Shown: positions 11,001-21,005 of the stretch, piece by piece
Layout of the letters: each line of letters starts with the position of its first letter
Position numbering within the stretch: position 1 is the stretch's first letter
Source of the DNA: Sebastes aleutianus
Lineage: Eukaryota > Chordata > Actinopteri > Perciformes > Sebastidae
Reading direction: 5' to 3'
Length of the DNA stretch: 64,000 bases
Assembly: GCA_916700875.1 (NCBI GenBank)
Contig: CAKAKS010000031.1
Location: 3,848,477 to 3,912,476, forward strand
Made by a program: the position numbers and the translations under genes
Notes under the pieces: generated by a model
Told to the model about the DNA's origin: nothing
Seen by the model: only the letters and a program-made list of their open reading frames with translations
The model's database searches: none

Positions 11001-13901
11001 CAAATAAAATTGACTTGACTTGACTCTACTGTACAAAAGTGATACACGCTCTACTCTAACTACAAGTAATACTTTAAGCTGAAGGGATTTTACTTATTCA
11101 TTTAATATATTTTGTTAAATGATCTGTAAACCATATAGATATAGAAAAAAGTATACGACTATGATGTATAAGTTGCTTAAAACGGAAATAAAAACTGAGA
11201 AATCAAAGTGACGCATGTTGACATTCTGTCTTTTTCTTCTTGCAAAGTCTGAATGTGCTGCTTTTTTTCTTTTCTCTGTTGCTGAGGGACAATTGACACA
11301 ATATTCATAGTCATAATCAATCATGTAATGATTAACAAGGGCCATTTTGTATCATGGTGTAAAAGTTTGAAAACACAATCTGGTTCCACTTTCTAATGAG
11401 CCATACCTTATAAAGTAGTTATACGTTTTAGCTAATGACTTTATAACAGGGCTGGTACGATTCACCTATCTCCTGACTCGATACTGTCACAATACTTGGG
11501 TGCCAATTTGATATGTATTGCGATTCTACAAGTATTGTGATTCGATTTTACAATTTATTGCGATTTTTGTTAACTTTTTTAACACTATCCATGGGGAAAA
11601 CGTTAAATCATACACTTCTAGGGACTTTTACTTTGGACAGTAACATTTTTAGATTTTCAGCATGTATGTAATCAGAGATGTCCTGAAGTCAAATATATCA
11701 GTCATAGTCAGGCATTATTACCTCCGCCAAGGCTGAAGTCTAGGAAGGAGGTTATGTTCTCACCGGCGTTGGTTTGTTGGTTTGTTTGTTTGTATGTTGG
11801 TTTGTTGGTTTGTTGGTTTGTTGGTTTGTTTGTTTGTATGTTGGTTTGTTGGTTTGTTGGTTTGTTGGTTTGTTTGTTTGTATGTTTGTCTGTTGGTTTG
11901 TTGGTTTGTATGTTGGTTTGTTGGTTTGTTGGTTTGTTGGTTTGTTGGTTTGTTGGTTTGTCCGTTTGGAGGATTACTCCAAAAGTCTACGATGGATTTT
12001 AATGAAATTTTTTGGAGGGGTGGGGTGTGGCACAATGAACAATCCATTCGATTTTGGTGGCGATCTGGATCATGATCCGGCTTCGGGAATTTTTTTTAAT
12101 AACTCCGCTCAGCCTGTGCATTAACACCACAGGCTTTAAGACATGCGCAGTGTAACTGATGACGCATTCATGACGCTTCAACCTGCATCTTTCCTTCTGC
12201 CTGCAGAGAGAGAGACATTGAGAGAGCGGGGGATGGGGGTAGGGGGGACACCTGTAGATTCTGCATTTGTTCACATTAAACTGGGTGAAATTACAGTTGA
12301 GTTGGACCAAAGCACAGTTTATTGATTGTTGGAAAGAGTAACTACGACGGTTTAGGTGAGTTTTACTTTGTTTCTCGCCAGTTTGAATGAAGTGTTTTAC
12401 GATGCTCCGCTACGTACAGCTGATCTCAACATAAACAAAAATACATGTGGATGATGGCGCAAGCTGAACGGAGAGGGGGGGGCAATCGTACTCGGGCAAC
12501 CTGGCGGAGGTCTGCGCTCTCCGAGTGACATTCTAGTTTTACCCAATGATGCCAAAAACGTTCTGCCTACTGAAGCTTTAAGTAACTTTTTGAATTCAAG
12601 ACTTTTACTTGAAATGTAGTGTTTATTTTTTAGGCTATGGTATTTCTACTTTTACTTACTACTTACTATGTAGGATACTTCTTCCACCACTGTACTTTAT
12701 AGAGCAACACAAACTCAGTCATAAGTAAAATTTTTAGGTTGCCATTTTTTGAATATCCCTTTCCCATTCCATGATCTATGAAGTATTAAAGGTCCCATAT
12801 CATGCTCATTTTCAGGTTCATACTTGTATTTTGTGTTTCTACTAGAACAGGTTTACATGCTGTAATGTTCACAAAAATCTTTATTATCCTCATACTGTCT
12901 GCCTGAATACCTGTATTCACGCTCTGTCTGAAACGCTCTGTTTTAGTGCATTGCTACGGAATTGCAATGGAATCGCGTTGCTAGGCAACAGTTTGGGTCC
13001 ATGTTTACTTCCTGTCAGCTGATGTTATTTATATACACTGCAACAGGAAATAAACTGGGACACATTTAGAATGTTTATGTTTAAAACCGTGTAATGGTCT
13101 AAATATTGTATATTTGTGACATCAAAATGGACGGCTTGTTTCAAATGCACAATTTCTGAATACGGGCTGTGTGTAATTCATATTGAACGTTTTGATAATT
13201 TAACAGTATTTTTATAGCACTTAAACCTGCTTTATAATATAAAAGACATGAAAATCTCACTTTTTACAATATGGGACCTTTAACACGTTCTGTATTAATC
13301 ATTTGAATTACAACTTATAAATCCCTTGTAAAATATGAATATGGCTGTATGGCTGAATTTCACAGGTGGGAAGAAAACTGGGTACAGTCACCCTTGACAA
13401 GTTTTGGCAAAGACAGAATGTGAATCAAGTTTCACCCAGAGAAGTGAAACTAAGATTGTAAGTCCTTCTGGGTATACTGGTCTGGAGTGGTGCTGAAGTT
13501 CTGGAGAGGTTGGTTGGTGAGAGTGTGTTGAGGTGAGGCATTTATTTACCCAGCAGCAGGTTGACCAGGACCTCCTGCCCAGCCAGAGTGTTGCTCCTCG
13601 TGAGACACACGATCGTGCCAATGATCCACGTGATGCCGTGCCCGGTGAGAGCCAGCAGGCCGACCATGGAGCGGCAGCCTCCCCACGAGGACGACGTGTA
13701 CGCGCACACCCCCATGCGCTTGGACAGACAGATGTCGATGGCGAGCAGGGAGTTAATCGCTATCCCCTTGAAGGAAGGGTTCAGCTGCATGCAGTCCTCC
13801 TCCGGCATCTTAGCGGGCTCTCTCCGGTCCTTGCTGCCGCTGTCGGTAGCTTCTTCGCTCGGCTGGCTAGTTTGGTGCTTGATCTGACCCGGTCGTCTTG
13901 C

Positions 13902-13935
<34 letters not shown>

Positions 13936-14105
13936 CCACTTGCGCCTCCTCCTCGGCTCTCAGCGGGGCCACCACCGCCACCACCACCGCTACTGCCGCT
14001 ACCTCCACCGCGGAGTGGAGGCTGGTTGAGGGAGATGAACTCCGGTCTGCTCAGGACGCTGTTTCTCTCCCTCGCCCTGGACCTCACATTGTAACCGGAG
14101 GGCAT
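4632..14105 (-). CDS. plpp7: plpp7: phospholipid phosphatase 7 (inactive PAP2-like), whole coding span
   Basis: Two coding exons (14105-13550 and 5020-4632) join to a 314-residue protein; human PLPP7/NET39 is about 271 residues from memory. Residues 1-109 are a hydrophilic head containing a glycine-rich run at about 33-68. The conserved core starts at EEDCMQLNPSFKGIA (102-116) and has hydrophobic segments near 149-168, 174-196, 238-262 and 276-300. Of the PAP2 catalytic motifs, C3 is intact as SR-x5-H-x3-D (263-274). C1 is degenerate (KRRGP at 202-206, not RP). C2 reads PAAH (225-228) instead of PSGH. The family is known as a catalytically dead nuclear-envelope/ER membrane protein enriched in muscle; that role is inferred by homology. 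The gene is divergent from fam78a. The 8.5-kb intron carries many repeats. Confidence 0.95.
5095..6121 (+). repeat. MITE family B (GACCTATTATGC), long copy in plpp7 intron
   Basis: It starts GATGACCTATTATGCTTATT and continues TTTCAGGTGCATACTTGTAT. It ends in the inverted form AATAGGTCCCCTTTAA near 6121. Related copies are at 12786-13283, 21199-21642, 32570-33125 and 41740-42260. The middle is longer than in the other intact copies and carries the segment around 5700-5830 that recurs inverted at 32640-32760. Confidence 0.65.
6122..7422. other. plpp7 intron, no recognised feature
   Basis: AT-rich intronic DNA with no coding signal. Short motifs such as CGCCACCATGAGG near 6160 resemble dispersed fish repeats, but I cannot delimit an element. 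Confidence 0.35.
7423..7560 (+). repeat. Dispersed repeat family C, truncated copy
   Basis: CATAGACTGTATAGAAGAAG, then TGGACGTAGTCACCG at 7445-7460, then a TTTTGAAGCC block. This matches the left part of 8638-9200 and the start of 45026-45390. It breaks off after about 140 bp. Confidence 0.55.
7673..7708. repeat. 15-bp perfect inverted repeat (hairpin)
   Basis: GGGTTGGACCAGGGT at 7673-7687 is exactly reverse-complemented at 7694-7708, with a 6-base spacer. A further partial GACCAGGGTTCAACCCGGGTTG lies just upstream at about 7622-7644, so the short region is rich in related inverted GGTT..CCAGGG motifs. It sits in the plpp7 intron. Confidence 0.8.
8638..9200 (+). repeat. Dispersed repeat family C, longer copy
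   Basis: ACCATAGACTCTATATAAGA at 8639, then GTGGACGTAGTCACCG, CGTTTTGAAT and TTTTGGCCGTCACCATCTTG. Toward 9160-9200 it reads CCCCCTGCTGGCTGTCAG and AATGCAAGTTTAAGG. The CCMCCTGSTGGC phrase also occurs in the 45-kb copy. Noncoding; the open frame inside is incidental. Confidence 0.6.
9380..9525 (+). repeat. Short imperfect tandem repeat (TCTGCTATACATAGCAA)
   Basis: The unit TCTGCTATACATAGCAA recurs near 9388, 9483 and 9503, with shorter forms near 9464 and 9516. Spacing is about 20 bp in the right-hand cluster. The unit itself contains the inverted TGCTATacATAGCA. Confidence 0.65.
10800..11026 (+). repeat. 3' tail of a non-LTR retrotransposon
   Basis: The block CTGAGGTTTCTTCCATTTTT, AAGTTTTTCCCATCCGAAGCGAGGG-type text, then AAATTTGTGATTTGTGATAT and ACAAATAAAATTGACTTGAC followed by repeated TTGACT, is a form I recognise as a widespread fish retroelement 3' end. 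The terminal TTGAC iteration fits target-primed reverse transcription. No coding part remains. Confidence 0.55.
11712..12538 (+). repeat. Dispersed repeat family D with internal minisatellite, copy 1
   Basis: It starts TTATTACCTCCGCCAAGG and ends GGCGGAGGTCTGCGCTCTCC then GAGTGACATTCTAGTT. ACCTCCGCC at the left and GGCGGAGGT at the right are inverted. The second copy at 33177-33792 matches throughout (GGATTTTAATG, TTTTGGAGGGGTGGGGTGTGG, TGATGACGC, GAATGAAGTGTTTTACGAT). The difference is the long GGTTTGTT array present only in this copy. Confidence 0.75.
11768..11961 (+). repeat. GGTTTGTT/TTTGTTTGTATG minisatellite
   Basis: About 190 bp of GGTTTGTT and TTTGTATGTT units make open frames in every phase (Leu/Val/Cys/Phe-rich on plus, Thr/Asn/Gln-rich on minus) that have no gene signals. 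In the sister repeat at 33177-33792 the same position holds only two or three units. This array is therefore a local expansion. Confidence 0.85.
12539..12582 (-). repeat. MITE family A fragment
   Basis: ACCCAATGATGCCAAAAACG then CTACTGAAGCTTTAA corresponds to one end of family A, as at 2166-2210 in the other orientation. It abuts the end of the family D copy, showing one repeat inserted next to or into another. Confidence 0.5.
12786..13283 (+). repeat. MITE family B, intact 0.5-kb copy
   Basis: The left end TTAAAGGTCCCATATCATGC and right end ATGGGACCTTTAA are inverted terminal repeats of about 16 bp (AAAGGTCCCATAT), with TTAA-like borders. Internal text CTTGTATTTTGTGTTTCTAC and CTCTGTCTGAAACGCTCTG is shared with the copies at 5095 and 21199. 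No coding capacity. Confidence 0.8.
13550..14105 (-). CDS. plpp7: plpp7 coding exon 1 (start, Gly-rich head, first membrane segments)
   Basis: The ATG at 14105-14103 begins MPSGYNVRSRARERNSVLSR, matching the RSRARxRN-type start of vertebrate PLPP7. The exon ends CTGCTGG|GTAAAT (donor GT at 13549-13548), leaving one base of a split Ala codon. The GGC/GGT-rich block at about 13900-14010 encodes the glycine run at residues 33-68; mammals have a shorter, less glycine-rich linker here. On the opposite strand this block makes spurious alanine- and threonine-rich open frames. Confidence 0.93.
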
Positions 14106-14298
14106 GTTTTTGGATCTCCTCTGTGGGGTTCAACAACCGATTGTCAATCTCCGGATAATAATTCAAGTGGACCACGACAGTGAAGTGAAGCGTCCCAGGA
14201 TAAACCCCCCTGTCCTCCACCAGTCCTCCTCCTACCCCTCCTCCTGTGGCCTTAATAGATATATTTAGACCGGACTGGAATGTGCGCTGGCCATGCTG

Positions 14299-14304
14299 TT
14301 TATA
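14299..14304 (-). promoter_or_regulatory. plpp7: Candidate TATA box for plpp7
   Basis: The minus strand reads CCGCGGGTATAAACAGC. It lies 195 bp upstream of the plpp7 ATG, in sequence richer in GC than its surroundings. A start site about 30 bp downstream would leave a 5' UTR of roughly 165 bases. This is inferred from sequence alone. Confidence 0.35.
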
Positions 14305-15165
14305 CCCGCGGACGCAGGCTGGGACAGTCCGTTGAATGGCATGTGCCTCGACCAATCCGGTGAAACCTGATCTACAGCATGGAGATAAAATAACAACATG
14401 AGCATCTCGTTACGCACACAAGCACACACACACACACACACAGCTAACAGGTGCTTTACTGCGTGTACTGCTGCTGCTGCTGCTGCTGCTCTTGACAACA
14501 ACAGGCTAGGAGGAAATGTGTGCAAGAAATGCGCAACGGTGTTGTCATCTTACCAAGCGAAGGATGGATGTGAAGCTAAATGTGCCTCCATAACACCTCT
14601 GATGTCCTGGCAGCAGCGAGGTCGAGCATTTAAAGAGGAAACCTGAAACAGTTAACCGTCAGCCAGTATCGTCAACAAAGAGGTGAAGACGAGGCAGCCC
14701 AGCAGTCAGTGCAGCATCTGGTACTTCCTTGCGGATTTGACGTAGTTTACGCACAAATCCCGGATTCAGTTCCTCCGCAGTGCGCTGAGCTGCGGAGCGG
14801 AGTTCTCCAAGGTGCTTAAAGCATGAATGTATGGCTCCTTAAACAGACAGCAGCACAGTTGGCATGATGTCAGAGACACAGAGAGACACAGGATGGACTG
14901 TCAAAGTGCTGCCATGCTGCTAAACACACAGCTACTGGAAATAAAAGTAGAGTCAATAAATATATTAACATGTGCAATCTTACTTATTTTTCTGTTTGTT
15001 AGCTTACATTATCTTTTTTATTTTACTTATCTTATTTACTCATTTTACTAAATGTATCTTATTTAATTGTTATTCTATTAGGCACTGGTGCTAGAAATAG
15101 TACTTTTTTATATTATACACTTGTATTTTATACACTTGAAATTGTTGCAATTTTGTTGCTACAAT

Positions 15166-15229
15166 CTCTGGTACAAGAATTTCCTTCAGGATTAATAAAG
15201 TTCTATCTTATCTTATCTTATCTTATATA
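15166..15229 (+). repeat. Retroelement-like tail with (ATCTT)n
   Basis: TTCCTTCAGGATTAATAAAG is followed by TTCTATCTTATC and repeated TTATC units. TTCCCTCRGGATYAATAAAG plus a 4-5 base iteration is a common fish LINE/SINE 3' end. No body of the element is visible. Confidence 0.5.
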
Positions 15230-15579
15230 AATATTTGGTTGTTTTTTGTAGAATAGCCTATACGGTACTTGATTGATCCCTGAAAAGAAAAGCTACTTTT
15301 CACATGACATGGCAGCTATAGGAAGAAACAAACACCATGTTAATAAAAATGTGATTGTCAGACCACAGACAATATTGATTATTGATTACATAAAAGTTAC
15401 TGATTTCAGTAATATCCAGCCTGCCCCGAAAGCTCTTTATAAAGTCAAATAAAGAATTAAATTCATTGGCATGAGTGTTGATGTTACCTTGTTTTGCCAA
15501 ATCTAAATTACAGTTCAATATCACATTTTAATACGTAGGCTATAAACAAAATAAAATAGATCAATAATCACAAGTTAAT

Positions 15580-15935
15580 AACGTTATTATTAATTTATCT
15601 CCAAGTTAATTATGGAAAGGAATGTGATCAGGGCAGTAAAAAAATAGCACTGTTACACTACGACCATAGCCTTTAATAATTAGAATAAATAATGATAATC
15701 TTAATAATCTTAATAGTTATTATTAATTTATCTCAAAATCATATAGTGAAGGGGATGTGCTCAAGACAGTAAAAATGCCACTGCTACACTATGACTATAA
15801 CCTTTAATAATTTTAATAATTATTATAATTAATAATAATAATTATAATAATTATAATAATCAAGTTATTATTAATTTATCTCCAAGTTAATTAGTGAAAT
15901 GAATGTGATCAAGACAGTAAAAATAAATAAATAAT
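15580..15935 (+). repeat. Three diverged tandem units of about 135-147 bp
   Basis: The phrase TATTAATTTATCTC recurs near 15587, 15722 and 15869. Each is followed about 30 bp later by GAATGTGATCA or GATGTGCTCA, then GACAGTAAAAA or GGCAGTAAAAA. Units 1 and 2 continue with ACTGYTACACTA and CCTTTAATAATT. The array is AT-rich and lies in the plpp7-fam78a intergenic space. Confidence 0.75.
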
Positions 15936-16299
15936 AAGCTATATTTGTAGGCCTATAGTACTTGTCTTAACAACGTTACAAAGTGCTTCACAGCAAGGAA
16001 AAAAAAATACATTAAAACAATAAAACTAAAATACAATAAAATAGAATACAGATAAATAAATTGCAATGAAATAAAATCATCATTATTACTATTCGCCTGT
16101 TTGAATGCGCATGCGTAAAGCAATAGGTCAACGGTCAACATGCCACAACAACACATCCTTTTCATCCTCTTCATCACAGACAGAGAGGTCGCAGCCTGCT
16201 GATTCATCTCATCTCTCTGTGGGGCTGAAATCCTCTACATTACGCCTACATTTCCCAGCATGCCCGCAGCTCAGAGCGGAAGTGTCGTCTCAGAGAGAC

Positions 16300-16307
16300 T
16301 TATAAAG
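16300..16307 (+). promoter_or_regulatory. fam78a: Candidate TATA box for fam78a
   Basis: TTATAAAG stands in GC-richer DNA about 1.3 kb upstream of the fam78a start. A start site near 16330 would open a noncoding exon. This is inference from motif and position only. Confidence 0.35.
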
Positions 16308-16329
16308 CTGCTTTCTCACAGGCAGGCAG

Positions 16330-16857
16330 CTGAAATAGAGCAATGCGTAGCGGGGTGAACCTGCCGAGGCAGCAGCGATGATGGGACGAGACCGGAGACC
16401 AAATGACAGCTTGAGCTGGAATCTAGGCTGAACCGCATCCAGACACACACACCGGACCGGACTCTGTCGGGCTGCTTCACACTATGTGACAGCTGCAGCT
16501 CTCCCTTCAGAGGCGCAATATATTATTTTTAATTTATTTATTTTTTAAATGTGAGAATGGATCCGGTGGAATGGGTGCTAAAGTTGACCCGGTGGTGTCC
16601 TTTGGAGGTTGCGGCGCTCCGTCTCCAACTGGACTAGAATTGTGGAAATGCTGCCTCTCTCTGTCTCTGTGGGACGGTGAGATCATTTACATCTGTATAG
16701 GGCAGAAATAACGGGAGCCGGTTGTGAAGGAGATAACGGAATTACCTCTCGGACCGAAGAACTGTGTGAGCGCACTGGATCTCTCCAGGATCTCACCCAA
16801 ATGAAGACACTGGAGACACCGAAGACACTGGACACCTTCCAGTCAATTGTTTTATAG
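16330..16857 (+). other. fam78a: Possible fam78a 5' noncoding exon
   Basis: The segment is GC-richer than the introns and ends TTTTATAG|GTAGAC, a usable donor at 16858. The coding exon is preceded by a pyrimidine-rich TTTCTTCTCCTCCAG ending at 17589, a usable acceptor. If both are used, the fam78a message would start in this exon and translation would begin at the downstream ATG 17631. Not proven by sequence alone. Confidence 0.3.
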
Positions 16858-17567
16858 GTAGACTTCTTTTTGCATGTTGTTTTTTGTCCCCTAGAAATAA
16901 ACCACAATTCATGCAATTGCACTGCATGAGCCGTTAATCCGCACATGTATGAAAAACGTTCAGTTAAATTGTACTTTTTATTGTGTGGATTAAATGCACA
17001 AGGCTGTTCCACATAGTGTGAGCATTGTGAGTGTGCAATGTGCATTCTTTTTGATTATGATTCCTGTCACCAGCTGGACATAAAGAGCATTATTAGCCTT
17101 TAGATATAGCCGGTAATGACATAAAGAATCACACAAGAGAGAGAATATGACGCCAAGGTGTAACATTAGTAGTTTTTGTTAATTATTAACCTCATGAACC
17201 TTTTACGCGCACCTCTCCAATGGATGCATGTTGCCAAAAGGTCAAGTCATTTTGCGTAAAAAAAGCGCATTTAGGAGGCAATGACTTGGAAACATCAGTG
17301 CACGGATGAAAGGAAACTTATTGCACCTGCACTTGTTTGATGGAGTTGCGTTTTACGCACCGGAAAGCATGCGCCCTACAAATATGGAGATCTTCTAGGT
17401 CTGTCTTCTTCTTCTTTTCTAAAAAGTTTTGCATCAAAGATGCATGGCTTTTTTTATGAGACAGTCTGCTACAAATAGACATTTTTTAATCTGGTGAGTT
17501 TTGTTTTTTTTTTGGTTGGAAATCATGATGTGGATCCACCTGATGTGGTGATTTTCTTGCTGTTTCC

Positions 17568-17893
17568 ATGCGCCTTTCTTCTCCTCCAGACCTCTGGACG
17601 TTGTTGTGGATTGTGTTGCTCTTTAATGCGATGGGCTGCATCCAGAGTATCAGGTGTAAGCCCAAGAGTTTCCGAGACAGTGTCGTCGTCCAGGAGGTGA
17701 ACACGTCCATCGACCCAAACCCCACCAGCATCGACGAGTCCTCCAGTGTGGTCCTGCGCTACCGGACGCCGCACTTCAGAGCTCACGCCCGGGTCCTGGT
17801 GCCGCCAGTAGCCGGTAAAGAGACGTGGACCATCGGCTGGATTCAAGCCTGTAACCACATGGAGTTCTACAATATGTATGGAAGCAAAGGGAT
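17568..17893 (+). CDS. fam78a: fam78a coding exon 1
   Basis: It encodes residues 1-108 and two bases of Met109; the donor is GAT|GTAAGT at 17894. ATG at 17568 gives MRLSSPPDLWTLLWIVLLFN before the conserved MGCIQSIRCKPKSF, whose ATG is at 17631. The upstream ATG makes the total exactly 283. The downstream ATG would give 262 residues, close to the FAM78B length of 261 from memory. A 23-base T run begins 17 bp after the donor. Confidence 0.88.
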
Positions 17894-20800
17894 GTAAGTA
17901 TCATGGGCGCTTTTTTTTTTTTTTTTTTTTTTTCTACTGTGTTGTCAGGCTTTGACGATCATCATGATAAGCATGTGTTGCCGGAATTTGGTTGAGACTC
18001 ATGTACCGGGAATGATGAGGAACATTCATTCTTTAAATGAACAAGAGAAGTGCAATGCTTTATCTTTGGCATATTGAACCTTAAAACTGATAAATAAAGC
18101 CCTTGGGGCTCTGTTAGGTTCATAACTTATGCCACAAATCAGATAACATAATTTAAATCAAAGTTGGTTACTTGGAAAATGTTTTTTTTTTTTTTTATCC
18201 TTTACCTCCTCAAGACTATGGTCATGTGTTACAGAAACAAGTTAACATTAGAGCTGCAATTACACTTCAATATCGATTAATTTGCCAATTATTTTTTCTA
18301 TTAATACATTTTTTGGTTTATGAAATGTCAAAAAAAGTGTGAAGAAATGCCAGTCACGACTTCTCAGAGCTTAAGGTGACGTCTTCAAACGTCCTGTTTT
18401 GTCCAAAACCCCAAAGTTATTCAGTTTACTATCATATATGACAAATCTGGCCATTTGAGAAGCTGGAACCTGAGAATGTGTAGCATGAATCTATTATCAA
18501 AAATAGTTTCCAATAAATTTTCTGTTGATCGACTAATCAATTAACATTTTAATCTATAGTTCACATAAGTAGTTATGTAGTACTTTGGAACATGTAAACG
18601 TGTTAACATATATTTTGTTTATACCATCCGACTCCGATTGAAACATGAGACACTTTTGGAGAAATGCTTTCACCCAAAATAGAGAACTTCAAGTTAGTTT
18701 GAACTCAAGCATGTTATGCACTCATCTCGCCAGTGTTGGCATTCCTGTTTTTGTATTAGACATAATGCTAAAATTATTGTTCAGTGAACATATTCGTAAA
18801 GGTTGCAACCAAGTGAAACTTCTCATGTGTGAAAGCGAGTAGGCGAAAACGGGAAAACACGAATGTCTCTCTCTAGAGCCAGTGTTTAGTTTGTCCGTTC
18901 TGGGCTACTGTAGAAACACTCGAGCTCCATGAAGAGGACCCGCTCCGTATGCAGATATAAACGGCTCATTCTGAGGTAACTAAAACACAACGATTCATAT
19001 TTTCAGGTGATTTATAGACTAAAGAAAACCTACTTATTAATATTATATTCAATTTCTGTCAATAGATCCCCCTAAATGTTACACACTGTTCCTTTAAGTA
19101 GTGAAACTTGTCTATGGTTGCATCTGGGATGCCCAGTTGAACGCCAGCATCAGTCTGTGTCGTGCAATGAAAATATTAACATCTGTATTCAGGAAGATAA
19201 GTAGAGTAAGTAAATTGACTTGTCTGTAAGTGAACTTTAATGTTGCTCGGTTATCTACAGTATGTGGGCTTGTGGCTGCGTGCCTGTAGGCTACAAAGTA
19301 CTTCAAAACCTGACAGATATGAGAGAAGGACATTGTGATGGAAAATAATTGCTTTGACCTTTCAGAACCCCCCCCCCCCCGCTTGTCTATACAGTTATTT
19401 TGCGTTATAAACAAGAGCAAATTCAGCTTTAAGGAAATCAGTGGGAGTGTCTATGTGTGCTATAAGTACAAATGTTAGAAAAGTAGCGTTCTTATATCCT
19501 GTAGTGGGCAACCACACGCTGACCCAGAATATGCTTTATCTGTAGACATTGAAAGGATGTTTGAGTGCTGCACGTCTAAGATTAGAGACATAGTCCCCTC
19601 CCCAACACCCCAACCCAGTATGGTGCTACATGTGTGTGTGTGAGAGAGAGAGACAGACAGTGAGAAAGTCCTCAGTTACTTTCTAAAAATCCACTATGAT
19701 CAATGCCTTTTGTAGACTGCATTTTTAGTTACAGTAATTGCTTCTTTCATCCGAGCTTGAACATTCACTTTTTTTATCCTGCTGAAGATGAGTTGTCGTG
19801 CTATTTTGTCAAGTTTTTTGTTAGTGATGTACCGTTCATATAAAAGGAACATAGACACATTCAAAAAACGTCCAATTTTGAAACACAATAGACAAAAAGT
19901 AGAAGAGCTCCTGACTTTGAAGGTCAAAGGTCAACTTTATTGTCCTGCCAGGGGAAATTCATGTGGTCATACACGTCTCATAAAAAGCCCAAAACATAAC
20001 ATTGGAGACTAATTCCCAGTGTTGTGTACTTGACTGGGCTCACATTAGAGGTAGTTTTCTCCTATCTTTCAAGGTGTAAAAGATTGCATTAATTACCAAA
20101 CGGGATGCAAAATATCGCGAACGGACGTTGAAACAGACTTAAATTACAAACGCTGGCACAAAAGTGGGACATTTTAGGTTAAATGTCACTTGGCAGCATT
20201 TTTCAGCTATTAAAGAACAACGGCAATCAGCACCTTCACATATGATATGTGCTTAAGAACATAACTCATAACTCTTTGTGATTATTTTTTGTGAAATGTA
20301 ATTATTCATTAATATGTAATTTAGCTTTGGCAATAATGTAACCTGAACATTTATGCCAATAAAGCTTATTTATATTTGAATTTGAATTTGAACTCTAAAG
20401 GCAGGAAAACAACAAACATGCAATTAATATAATTAATCTCCAAAATCATGTCAGCATATGGTAAATACAGACAAACCACATTGACAAAGAAGAAGAGTGA
20501 TCACACATATACATGTATATATATATATATAGCACTAGGGGTGTTTGAATGCTCCCACCCACAAATCCCCCCTTTGTGCAGCGTCTACATTACATTCTAC
20601 CCCACGTAGCTCACACACTTAAAAAAAAATGTTCTCTATATATCATCGTATACGCCATTATTAAAGTCGTTAAACTTCACAACCACATTGAGGCCACTTA
20701 TTCTTGATGTTCATTTTTGAAGCCGCTCTTTAGGATGCGAGAGATGAGTCTGCTCTCACTGCTGAGGCTCTCATACTAAGTAGTTTCTTTGATGGCAATA

Positions 20801-20968
20801 AAGCTTCAGCGTGCTGTAATTGGACAGAACAGCTGAGGACGGTAATGTGGAGGATTTCTCTGTTGGCTTTGGATGACGTGCTCTGGATTCTGGACACATT
20901 CATCGTCTCTCCTCCTCCCTGTTTGTTGTATAGCCGTCTTTTTAGAATGGCTTTACTTCTAGGGTTGA

Positions 20969-21005
<37 letters not shown>

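Larger units (their letters stand above)
14106..16299. other. Divergent plpp7/fam78a promoter region
   Basis: About 2 kb separates the two candidate TATA boxes. The plpp7-proximal part (to about 14830) is GC-richer, with a (CA)n tract at 14422-14442 and a (CTG)n tract at 14469-14490. The middle (14950-16090) is strongly AT-rich and repetitive. The fam78a-proximal part after 16090 regains GC. I cannot identify specific factor sites. Confidence 0.4.

Noticed and set aside
11754..12124. Leu/Val/Cys/Phe-rich and Asn/Thr/Gln-rich frames resembling membrane or low-complexity proteins
   Set aside because: They are products of the GGTTTGTT minisatellite within a dispersed noncoding repeat. The sister copy at 33 kb lacks them.
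13533..14183. 216-codon plus-strand frame with an Ala/Thr run
   Set aside because: It is antisense to plpp7 exon 1. The run mirrors the glycine codons, and the plpp7 reading is supported by homology and splicing.
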